DNA from: Nitrospirota bacterium
GTDB lineage: Bacteria > Nitrospirota > Nitrospiria > Nitrospirales > NS-4
Direction of reading: 5' to 3'
NCBI GenBank assembly: GCA_005877855.1
Contig: VBOF01000190.1
Coordinates: forward strand, 1 to 6,833
DNA length: 6,833 bases
Part shown: positions 1-6,049 of the stretch, in pieces
How the letters are laid out: each line of letters begins with the position of its first letter
Position numbering within the stretch: the first letter of the stretch is position 1
Made by a program: the position numbers and the translations under genes
The notes under the pieces: generated by a model
What the model was told of the DNA's origin: nothing
What the model saw: the letters and a program-made list of their open reading frames with translations, nothing else
The model's database searches: none

Positions 1-171
1 GGAACCGGCGACTCGGTGGATGGGTACTGGGACCCTGACGAGCGTGTTTTATACATCCGAAAGTCCCTGCCGATCCGACGACGTCGCTATATCCTCGCCC
101 ACGAACTCGGCCACGCCTGGAACGATTGGCAGCACCACGCGATGGACAATGGGATTGCCTCTCACTATTGA
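1..171 (+). CDS. Zinc metallopeptidase with HELGH motif, ImmA/IrrE-like, 3' end only
   Basis: The first reading frame is open from base 1 to a TGA at 169-171, giving the last 56 residues of a protein whose start lies outside the window. It contains YILAHELGHAW (visible residues 30-40). The HExxH zinc-binding and catalytic motif is at residues 34-38, preceded by a YWDPDERVLYIRKSLP stretch like the strand and helix before the active site in ImmA/IrrE (M78) peptidases. Proteins of that family often cut phage or mobile-element repressors or act as antitoxins, but no partner gene is visible here. The protein ends only 18 residues after the motif, before the downstream glutamate that usually completes the zinc site. 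The same frame stays open after the TGA to a TAA at 265-267, so the gene may be cut short by a nonsense change. The metallopeptidase call is fairly firm; the exact family is not. Confidence 0.6.
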   Translation, partial: GTGDSVDGYWDPDERVLYIRKSLPIRRRRYILAHELGHAWNDWQHHAMDNGIASHY

Positions 172-263
172 CAGTCCCGCTTCATCAAACAAAGCGATAC
201 CCCTACAACCCGTGCGTTTCGTTCTCAAGAATCGGCCTCTTACGTTTGGCTGCACGCGAGCGA

Positions 264-497
264 TTAATCGTCGAGGCTGCGCGGGGCCATCCGGTCCTTC
301 TGGAACGCGAACATGCCGTCTAGGAGTACGAACATCGCAATCAGGGTGAGCAGGATGCCGCCTTCAAACCATCCTTCCGTTCCCAATTTCCAAGTATGAT
401 GCGTCAGTCCTGCTAAGAGGCCCAGCACCCCACAGGCGAAACCGAGCGCAGTCCCAAGGCGGGCAATCAACGTGCGCTTATATCCCACATTTCTCAT
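264..497 (-). CDS. Small two-helix membrane protein, unknown function
   Basis: This 77-residue protein has two hydrophobic segments, about residues 12-31 (LGTALGFACGVLGLLAGL) and 46-64 (GGILLTLIAMFVLLDGMF), joined by a short polar loop with HHTWK. The N-terminus is basic (MRNVGYKRTLIAR) and the tail is charged and ends in DD, so it should be an inner-membrane hairpin. I chose the ATG at 497 because an AGGGGTGG sequence lies just upstream and the residues before it (the frame is open back to 620) look non-coding. The gene converges on the metallopeptidase gene and would overlap it by a few bases if that frame were read through to 267. I do not recognise the family. Small membrane proteins of this form are common and poorly characterised. 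Confidence 0.6.
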   Translation of the reverse strand: MRNVGYKRTLIARLGTALGFACGVLGLLAGLTHHTWKLGTEGWFEGGILLTLIAMFVLLDGMFAFQKDRMAPRSLDD

Positions 498-591
498 CGC
501 TTCCACCCCTTTTTTTAGTTGCTCGTGACATGCGTCACTTCCAGTGCGGCAGGTTACTGATCCGTCCTCTCTGAACAGCGGAGCACTGGCA

Positions 592-620
592 AGGCTAGGC
601 CACCCTTCGGGACCTGTCAA
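592..620 (-). promoter_or_regulatory. Candidate sigma70-type promoter for the small membrane protein gene
   Basis: Read on the minus strand there is a perfect TTGACA (615-620), a 17-nt spacer and TAGCCT (592-597). The -10 matches the consensus at only three of six positions. It would leave a leader of about 90 nt before the ATG at 497. That leader contains the 14-nt palindrome GTGACGCATGTCAC (525-538), which could be a small hairpin or an operator. Confidence 0.35.
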
Positions 621-650
621 GGGTAGTTTCGATCAGACAAGCGAGGAATC

Positions 651-680
651 TGGGGAAAGAAGGATGGTTGCGGGGACGGG
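651..680 (-). repeat. Partial copy of the tRNA-fMet 3' end, attachment-site-like
   Basis: Bases 651-680 match 2045-2074 at 27 of 30 positions in the same orientation. The best block is AGGATGGTTGCGGGGA, identical at 661-676 and 2055-2070. On the minus strand it reads as the last part of the T stem, the acceptor stem 3' strand and CCA of the initiator tRNA, followed by 14 nt of downstream flank. The rest of a tRNA is absent (nothing tRNA-like follows at 681-750). A tRNA 3' end repeated on the far side of a segment is what a site-specific integrase leaves when an element enters a tRNA gene. Confidence 0.6.
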
Positions 681-750
681 CTCTTTCCGCGGTAGCCCCT
701 AAAAATGAAAGCTGAATTGGTTTGGAGTCGGATTTAAATGGCCACTTTTC

Positions 751-1023
751 CTACGGACGCCAACTGAAATGTGCGGCCGGTTCCTCTCTCTCTCGATACC
801 CTCTGGCCAGCATACAGGTTTTATAGACTTCCCCTATCAAGTCACTTCGGGAATATATGTGTTTTGTAGACTCATTAGCTGCCGCCTTTTCGCCTTTATT
901 CCAGCATTCATTATTGTCCTTAGTGTAGGATTCCTTGGTCATTCCAGCCTTGGTCCAGTAATACATCGTGACACAGGATGTCAAGGCTGTCAGCATCAAC
1001 ATGCTTACTAGGAATCGTTTCAT
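751..1023 (-). CDS. Small predicted lipoprotein, unknown function
   Basis: This 90-residue protein begins with a lipoprotein signal: MKRF, then a hydrophobic stretch, then the lipobox LTSC with the lipidated cysteine at residue 17. The mature part is hydrophilic, begins with a YYWTKAGMTKES segment and has two further cysteines, C40 and C70 (in YKTCMLARGY), that could form a disulfide in the periplasm. Short lipoproteins with a W-x-K-x-G-M-T opening and two spaced cysteines are widespread in Gram-negative bacteria without a known role. The ATG at 1021-1023 gives the complete signal peptide; a weak GGAAT lies upstream. The gene sits alone between the two copies of the tRNA 3' end and has no evident operon partner. 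The protein type is clear; the function is unknown. Confidence 0.7.
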   Translation of the reverse strand: MKRFLVSMLMLTALTSCVTMYYWTKAGMTKESYTKDNNECWNKGEKAAANESTKHIYSRSDLIGEVYKTCMLARGYREREEPAAHFSWRP

Positions 1024-1314
1024 GGTCTATTCCATTCCCTCGATCTTGGCGCAGAAGGCAAGGCTAAGCCGGAATACTCAGCAACTACAATGCCAATGCG
1101 GAGATTACATGGAAACATACAGATAGAACATGAATGAGCAAATCCAGATGTGTCGCTAAGGATACTCACACTACCTTTTTGCCAAAATGGCGGGTTCACA
1201 ATTGATTCCACGCACTCGGCTATGAGGACTCTCGTTATCCGAGAAGGTTAAGAAGGGATGGCGAAAAGTTCACGGTGACAAGCTCGATGATGGTGATGCA
1301 GTGGTGAGTCTTTG
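1024..1314. other. Intergenic stretch, nothing recognised
   Basis: There are 291 bases between the lipoprotein start and the nuclease stop. A 63-residue minus-strand frame (1020-1211) has no ribosome site or protein-like composition and overlaps the lipoprotein start, so I do not call it. I see no convincing terminator hairpin, tRNA or promoter. The sequence is more AT-rich than the operon on the right. Confidence 0.5.
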
Positions 1315-1941
1315 TCACGGACAGCCCTCCTGCCGGTTCCTGTAGCACCACGGCGGTACCGGCGTAGGATCAGCCCAAAGCCCTCGCTTCTTGTTGCGAG
1401 CTTCTTCTTCTAATCGTTTCAGCGTCTCATCATGCGGCGCAGACTTCTGGTTCCACCACGCAAGGCCCGCTTTGACGAGTTCGTGGTTGAGGCTCATGCC
1501 GCCCGGCAGAATCACCTCGCCTTTGGTCCGCCTACCCTGATCCAGGCCGTATGTTTTCACGGTCACCTGCTTGCCGAAGACTCGTTGAGATGTGAACTTC
1601 TTGGCGTGGTTCCCATAGGCTTGCCCCCTCTCAGGACAATCAATCCCATTCAGCCGAACCCGTTCCGCCACACCTTTATACATCACCTCGAGAGTGTCCC
1701 CCTCTATGACTCTGACAACCTTTCCCGAAAACTCTCCGGCCATCGCAGGTGGGTCCGCGGACTTTGCTGGACCCTGCTGGAGAGCCGCAAGCAGCCCTTG
1801 GGGACAGTGATAACCGCCCTGCTTGCGGTCGCGGTTGCAGCCGTAGCGATCACCGCCGCCACCGTAGGGTTGGGCTGTCGTTGAAGCGAGAAAGAGCGCA
1901 AGGATGGCCAAAAGAAACAGGTAGATAAACCGGCGCGGCAT
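1315..1941 (-). CDS. Secreted thermonuclease-like nuclease (SNase fold)
   Basis: This 208-residue protein carries an N-terminal signal peptide (basic MPRR, hydrophobic 5-20, likely cleavage after ASTTA at about residue 23), so it should act outside the cytoplasm. A short Gly- and Cys-containing linker follows with a GGYHCPQG motif (42-49), which is often seen ahead of SNase domains. The SNase domain covers about 69-198. Its hallmarks align with staphylococcal nuclease: EGDT with the calcium-binding D82, RLNGIDCPE supplying R96, D101 and E104 (matching R35, D40 and E43), and R138 in GRRTKGEVIL for R87. The catalytic set is complete, so it is probably an active Ca-dependent phosphodiesterase on DNA or RNA. 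The usual DRYGR before the last arginine is altered to DQGRR. GAGG lies six bases before the ATG at 1941. The gene lies inside the segment flanked by tRNA-end repeats. Confidence 0.88.
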   Translation of the reverse strand: MPRRFIYLFLLAILALFLASTTAQPYGGGGDRYGCNRDRKQGGYHCPQGLLAALQQGPAKSADPPAMAGEFSGKVVRVIEGDTLEVMYKGVAERVRLNGIDCPERGQAYGNHAKKFTSQRVFGKQVTVKTYGLDQGRRTKGEVILPGGMSLNHELVKAGLAWWNQKSAPHDETLKRLEEEARNKKRGLWADPTPVPPWCYRNRQEGCP

Positions 1942-2327
1942 GGGAGCCTCAGGTAGTAGAAGCTAGAAGTCAGATTAGCGAAGCAGGCTAGGAAAGGCAA
2001 GCAACCGCAGATTGGGGCGGGGCCAGTTCCCCTGCTTCAGCATATGGGAAAAGCAGGATGGTTGCGGGGAAGGGATTCGAACCCTTGACCTTCGGGTTAT
2101 GCTTACCACGACAGCTTTCGCTGCCTGGGTGTACCAGTTCGTGGTCTGGACTTTCCCTTCACCCTCGGCCGGCTTCTGCCGCCGTTAGGGTGCCTGCCGT
2201 CAAGTCTCTACACCTTCTCTGCCAGCTTCACCGGCCGCAGAGCTTGGCTCGGGGTTACCCCACCAACGGCTTCCCCGACTTTGACAGGTTGTCGCACATA
2301 AGTTTCCTTATGTGCAGCCCAGTGCAG

Positions 2328-2598
2328 GATTAAATCCCAAGCGTCGCGATACTCAGAGGAACGAGGCTTTCGTTGACGCTTGTCAGCTTCGACCAAGTGG
2401 ATCTCGAAGCTACTTACTCCTGCGGATTGCGTCAAACCAAGCACACTTAACCTGCACTTTGACGAAAGTTCCTCGCACATCGAAGACCAGATCGTATGGC
2501 AGACGGTCTCCGATGGGCTTCAGAACCCCCCAGCCACGCTTCAACGCGTGAAGAATGGCCGCTTGCTCTGAAATGTCCCCTTTGAGCTTTGTGCTCAC
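2328..2598 (-). pseudogene. Decayed I-Ssp6803I-like PD-(D/E)XK homing endonuclease in the intron P1 loop
   Basis: A GTG at 2598 after AGGAG (2602-2606) opens a 62-residue frame ending at TAG 2410-2412. It carries KGDISEQ, GDRLPYDLVF and VKVQVKCAWFD, with E11, D36, Q49 and K51 at the expected spacing of a PD-(D/E)XK nuclease. The Q-x-K variant is that of I-Ssp6803I, the tRNA-fMet intron endonuclease of Synechocystis. After AWFD the frame is wrong. The family's C-terminal end, EIHLVEADKRQRKPRSSEYRDAWDLI, is encoded in another frame at 2328-2405, and that frame then stays open to a TAG at 2208-2210. About 50 middle residues appear to be missing, judged against a family length near 150 that I recall. 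That would remove most of the DNA-contacting part, so the enzyme should be inactive. Confidence 0.85.
2414..2429 (-). repeat. Internal copy of the intron's first 16 nucleotides
   Basis: On the minus strand this is CAATCCGCAGGAGTAA, identical to intron nucleotides 1-16 at 2600-2615. It lies exactly where the endonuclease coding sequence breaks: it follows AWFDG-equivalent codons (GACG) and is followed by the TAG stop and the out-of-frame C-terminal end. The match starts at intron nucleotide 1; the flanking bases differ on both sides. Confidence 0.85.
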
Positions 2599-2613
2599 GT
2601 TACTCCTGCGGAT

Positions 2614-2648
<35 letters not shown>

Positions 2649-2654
2649 AGGCGG

Positions 2655-2683
2655 ATGCTACCAACTTGAGGTGATACTGTCAA
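2655..2683 (-). promoter_or_regulatory. Promoter of the tRNA-fMet gene
   Basis: On the minus strand there is a consensus TTGACA (2678-2683), a 17-nt spacer and TAGCAT (2655-2660). Only five bases separate the -10 from the tRNA's first base at 2649, so transcription should begin at or within a base or two of the mature 5' end, leaving little or no leader for RNase P. The element fills the 63-bp gap to fmt, so any fmt promoter must overlap it. Confidence 0.7.
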
Positions 2684-2712
2684 GGCGACCGAAATGCGGT
2701 ATCATGGCGCGC

Positions 2713-3702
2713 ATGACGACGCCGTTGCGGATCGTGTTCATGGGGACACCGGAGTTTGCCGTGCCTTCCTTGCGGGCGCTTCTGGAAGCCGATCCGGAAA
2801 AGATCGGCCGCGTGGTCGGAGTGGTCACCCAGCCAGATCGTCCGAAGGGCCGCGGGCAGCAACTGACCCCGTCCCCGGTCAAGGTGCTGGCCCAGCAGGC
2901 CGGACTGCCGATCCTCCAGCCACTCAAGATGAAAGACCCGGCCTTCCTGGAAACCCTGAAAAGCTGGGTGCCCGATCTGATCGCTGTCACGGCCTTCGGC
3001 CGGATTCTGCCGCCTGTCATCCTGGACCTGCCGCCGAAGGGCTGCGTCAACGTGCACGGCTCGTTGCTTCCCAAGTACCGGGGCGCCGCCCCGATTCAGT
3101 GGGCGATCATCAACGGCGAGACCGAGACCGGCATCACCACGATGTTGATGGATCCGGGCATGGACACGGGCCCCGTGTTGCTGCAAGAGCCGGTCCCGAT
3201 TCTGCCGATGGAGACGGCCGGCGAACTGGCGGCCCGCCTGGCGCCCATCGGCGGACGGCTGCTCGTGAAGACCATCAGCGGGCTAAAGGACGGCACCCTC
3301 ACCCCGAACCCCCAGGACCACAGTCGCGCCACGCTCGCGCCGTTGCTGAAGAAGGAGGATGGCATGCTGCGCTGGGACGAGGAGGCGACGGCGCTGGCCA
3401 ACCGCATCCGCGGGCTGACGCCCTGGCCAGGCGCCTATACGTATCATGGCGATGAACGCTGGCAGATCTGGAGGGCCGAGCCCGCGAATCCCGGGTGCGC
3501 CGTGGCAGAGCCAGGAGTCATCCTCGAAGTGACGAAAGAGACGATCCGCGTCGCGGCCGGGAAAGGCGCGTTGCTGATCTACGAACTACAGCCTGCGTCG
3601 GGCAAGCGCCTGAGCGTGAAGCAATACCTGGCGGGCCATCCGGTGAAAACAGGCAGCAGACTCGGCCCCGGCCCTTGCGACCCTTCACCCGATGCTCTAT
3701 AG
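2713..3702 (+). CDS. fmt: Methionyl-tRNA formyltransferase
   Basis: Fmt transfers a formyl group from 10-formyltetrahydrofolate to the amino group of Met-tRNAfMet, preparing it for bacterial translation initiation in the cytoplasm. With the ATG at 2713 the protein has 329 residues, close to the family's usual 310-330. The N-terminal formyltransferase domain shows RIVFMGTPEFAVPSL (6-20), VTQPDRPKGRG (38-48), NVHGSLLPKYRGAAPIQWA (113-131) and MDPGMDTGPVL (146-156). The catalytic residues are N113, H115 and D151. The C-terminal tRNA-binding domain follows, with WDEEATALANRIRGLTPWPGAY (221-242). An ATG at 2704 is an alternative start; neither has a clear ribosome site. It heads the fmt-rpe-pheS-pheT operon and lies head to head with the gene for its own tRNA substrate. 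The last 15 or so residues look unstructured. Confidence 0.96.
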   Translation: MTTPLRIVFMGTPEFAVPSLRALLEADPEKIGRVVGVVTQPDRPKGRGQQLTPSPVKVLAQQAGLPILQPLKMKDPAFLETLKSWVPDLIAVTAFGRILPPVILDLPPKGCVNVHGSLLPKYRGAAPIQWAIINGETETGITTMLMDPGMDTGPVLLQEPVPILPMETAGELAARLAPIGGRLLVKTISGLKDGTLTPNPQDHSRATLAPLLKKEDGMLRWDEEATALANRIRGLTPWPGAYTYHGDERWQIWRAEPANPGCAVAEPGVILEVTKETIRVAAGKGALLIYELQPASGKRLSVKQYLAGHPVKTGSRLGPGPCDPSPDAL

Positions 3703-3731
3703 TTGACTGTTAATTCCCGGGAGGCGCTGCT

Positions 3732-4475
3732 ATGCGCAAGGTGCGAATCGCGCCGTCCATCCTGTCCTCGGACTTCGCGCACTTAGCTGACGAGATCGCC
3801 GCCGTCGAGCAAGCCGGCGCGGATCTGGTGCACGTGGATGTCATGGACGGCCACTTTGTCCCGAACCTGACCATCGGCCCGCCCATCGTCGAAGCCCTCC
3901 GCAAGGTCACTGCCCTACCTCTTGACGTCCACTTGATGATGACGAACCCGGACGCCTTCATCAGGGAGTTCGCTGAAGCGGGCGCGACTTATCTCACGGT
4001 CCATGTCGAAGCCTGTCCGCACCTGCACCGCACGGTCCAGTCCATCAAGGAGAAAGGAGTCCAGGCGGGCGTCACCCTGAATCCCGCCACGCCGCTGAAC
4101 AGCGTCGAGGAGATTCTGCCGGACGTAGATCTATTGTTGATCATGTCGGTCAATCCTGGCTTCGGCGGCCAGCGATTCATCGCCCGCGTCCTGGAGAAGA
4201 TCAAGCAGGCGCGCGCCATGATCGACCGCACCGGCCGCTCGGTGCTGCTCGAGGTAGACGGCGGCGTGAAAGTGGACAACGCCGCCGCGATCGTGGCCGC
4301 CGGTGCCGACATTCTGGTGGCGGGGTCCGCCATCTTCGAAGCGCCCGGGCGTGACTACCGCCGGGTGATCGCCCATCTGCGTAGGGGCAGCGCCGCCGCC
4401 TCTGACTCTGGCGATAACGGCAAACCAACCGCGCACAGCAAAGCCGCGGCGTCCTCCCGCAAGGCTCGCCGATGA
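3732..4475 (+). CDS. rpe: Ribulose-phosphate 3-epimerase
   Basis: Rpe interconverts D-ribulose 5-phosphate and D-xylulose 5-phosphate in the pentose phosphate or Calvin cycle. The TIM-barrel enzyme covers residues 1 to about 218 with all signature segments: APSILSSDF (7-15), HVDVMDGHFVPN (34-45), HLMMTNP (67-73), MSVNPGFGGQ (138-147), EVDGGV (174-179) and a phosphate-binding GSAIF (198-202). The metal ligands correspond to H34, D36, H67 and D176, where D36 and D176 are the acid-base pair. The start is fixed by GGGAGG seven bases upstream. A tail of about 29 residues (219-247) rich in Ala, Ser, Lys and Arg follows the barrel; most family members lack it. The gene begins 29 nt after fmt and its TGA overlaps the pheS ATG (ATGA). 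Confidence 0.96.
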   Translation: MRKVRIAPSILSSDFAHLADEIAAVEQAGADLVHVDVMDGHFVPNLTIGPPIVEALRKVTALPLDVHLMMTNPDAFIREFAEAGATYLTVHVEACPHLHRTVQSIKEKGVQAGVTLNPATPLNSVEEILPDVDLLLIMSVNPGFGGQRFIARVLEKIKQARAMIDRTGRSVLLEVDGGVKVDNAAAIVAAGADILVAGSAIFEAPGRDYRRVIAHLRRGSAAASDSGDNGKPTAHSKAAASSRKARR

Positions 4476-6040
4476 GCGAGGTGACGCAGCTCGCCGAGAG
4501 CCTCCACCCACACGAAGTCAAGGTCGCGTCTGCCCTGAGGGCGTCCGCGCAGAAGGAGGGCCTGACCGAAGAGGACCTGGCCAAGACCACCGGCCTGGAG
4601 GTCGCCCAGGTCAGCGCTGCCCTCGGCCGCTTGCAGGTCAAGGGGCTGGTCGCCGTTCTCTCCGAAACGCTCCGGCCGATCGTCTCCCTCACGGAAACCG
4701 GCAAGCACTATTTCCAGCACTACGCTCCGATGGTCCGCGTCATGTCGGCCTTGCGCGCGGCCGCCGAGACCGGCGGGCAGCTTGCGATCAAAGACATCCA
4801 GAAGCGCGAAGGGTTGGACGCGGGCGAAATCAGCACTGCAGTCGGCGAGTTGAAGCGGGAAGGCGTCCTCACCATCGGTGCCGGCGGCGTAGTCCAAACC
4901 ACAAGCGCGGCATCCGTCACGGCCGACTCGCTCCAGCGATTGATCCGGTTGGTCCACGAAGGACCCAAACCGCTCTCCGAGTTTCCCCCGTCCGATCGGG
5001 CCCTGATCGAAAAGTTTGCCCAGAAGCGCGGCAAGCCGAAGGAGCCGTTCCGCGTGGACGATCGAGTCATCCGCACCTACGGCCTACAGGAACTCGGACA
5101 AGCCGTGGCGCTTCAGATCCGGAAGGAAGGCGTGCGGGAAGAAGCCACCCGCCTGACTCCCGAGATGCTGAAGGACGGGAGCTGGCGCCAGGGGCGCTTT
5201 CGCAAGTACACGATCGCCCTCAAACCGGCCCGCATCGCAGCCGGCAAGAAGCATCCCTACCGGGAGTTTCTCGATCTGGTCAAAGTCAAGCTCGTCAGCA
5301 TGGGGTTCGAGGAGATGCGCGGCGGGCTGATCGAAAACGAGTTCTGGAACATGGACGCCCTCTTTATGCCGCAGTTCCACCCGGCTCGCGAGACCCACGA
5401 CGTGTACTTCGTCAAGGACCCACGCTACTCCGTCCCAATTCCCGAGCCGTTCCTGTCCCAGGTCGCGGCCGTGCATGAGCACGGCGGCCACACGGGATCG
5501 AGCGGTTGGGGTTACACCTTCGACCGCATGCGGACGCGCCGCCTGGTGCTCCGTAGCCAGGGCACGGCCGTCTCCGCACGCACGCAGGCCGCGACGCCGC
5601 ACGTGCCGGGCAAGTACTTTTCGATCGCCCGGTGCTTCCGATACGACCAGGTGGACGCCACGCACGCGCCCGACTTCTTCCAGATCGAGGGCATTGTCCT
5701 GGGACCGGATATCAATTTCCGGACCCTGCTCGGGTTGCTCACCCTCTTTGCACGCGAGATGGCCCAGGCGCAGGAAATCCGCTTCGCCCCGGCCTACTTT
5801 CCCTTCACAGAGCCGTCGGTCGAAGTGCACGTGCGCCATCCCCGCCTGGGCTGGATCGAGCTGGGCGGCGCCGGCCTCTTCCGCCCGGAAGTCCGTCTCC
5901 CGCTGAATGTGGAGGTCCCTGTGATCGCCTGGGGCCTGGGCCTTGACCGCATGGCGATGGTCGCGCTGGAGATCCACGACATCCGCGACCTCTTCTCCGC
6001 CGATCTGGAGATGATCCGCTCCAAGCGGGTGCAATACTGA
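4472..6040 (+). CDS. pheS: Phenylalanyl-tRNA synthetase alpha subunit, archaeal/eukaryal type
   Basis: The protein is the catalytic alpha subunit of the (alpha-beta)2 class II synthetase that charges tRNA-Phe. The 522 residues are longer than the usual bacterial PheS (about 330-350). Two winged-helix-like regions (about 10-80 and 88-145) precede the core, as in archaeal and cytosolic eukaryal enzymes; bacterial PheS has a coiled coil instead. Class II motif 1 lies in HPYREFLDLVK to FWNMDALFMPQFHPARETHD (261-310). VHEHGGHTGSSGWGY (334-348) and RSQGTAVSAR (361-370) are archaeal-type substrate-pocket segments. Motif 2 is FRYDQVDATHAPDFFQIEG (389-407) and motif 3 is GLGLDRM (488-494), with R493 as the ATP-binding arginine. 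The ATG lies in an ATGA overlap with rpe, so translation is probably coupled. All motifs are intact. Confidence 0.95.
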   Translation: MSEVTQLAESLHPHEVKVASALRASAQKEGLTEEDLAKTTGLEVAQVSAALGRLQVKGLVAVLSETLRPIVSLTETGKHYFQHYAPMVRVMSALRAAAETGGQLAIKDIQKREGLDAGEISTAVGELKREGVLTIGAGGVVQTTSAASVTADSLQRLIRLVHEGPKPLSEFPPSDRALIEKFAQKRGKPKEPFRVDDRVIRTYGLQELGQAVALQIRKEGVREEATRLTPEMLKDGSWRQGRFRKYTIALKPARIAAGKKHPYREFLDLVKVKLVSMGFEEMRGGLIENEFWNMDALFMPQFHPARETHDVYFVKDPRYSVPIPEPFLSQVAAVHEHGGHTGSSGWGYTFDRMRTRRLVLRSQGTAVSARTQAATPHVPGKYFSIARCFRYDQVDATHAPDFFQIEGIVLGPDINFRTLLGLLTLFAREMAQAQEIRFAPAYFPFTEPSVEVHVRHPRLGWIELGGAGLFRPEVRLPLNVEVPVIAWGLGLDRMAMVALEIHDIRDLFSADLEMIRSKRVQY

Positions 6041-6049
6041 CCCGACGCC

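Noticed and set aside
498..620. N-terminal extension of the small membrane protein to the ATG at 620
   Set aside because: The added 41 residues look like translated leader. The ATG at 497 has a purine-rich ribosome site and gives a compact two-helix protein; the candidate promoter lies at the longer start.
681..750. A second, complete tRNA next to the 651-680 repeat
   Set aside because: No T arm, anticodon arm or D arm can be drawn to the right of the repeat; only the 3' end is copied.
2031..2057. Hairpin CCTGCTT/AAGCAGG just after the tRNA 3' end as a terminator
   Set aside because: There are only 7 bp around a 13-nt loop with no run of T on the minus strand. It may be chance or part of the attachment region; not strong enough to call.
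2058..2333. Plus-strand 91-codon frame beginning MVAGKGFEPLTFGL
   Set aside because: It reads the tRNA 3' exon and the ribozyme core backwards. The opening is the familiar false protein produced by antisense tRNA T arms.
2671..2712. Longer fmt starting at the GTG at 2671
   Set aside because: It would add residues unlike any Fmt and would overlap the -35 box of the tRNA promoter; family N-termini begin just before RIVFMGTPEFAV.
3703..3733. TTGACT in the fmt-rpe gap as an internal promoter
   Set aside because: No -10 element at acceptable spacing; the only TATGC-like bases overlap the rpe start codon. The 29-nt gap fits a single operon.
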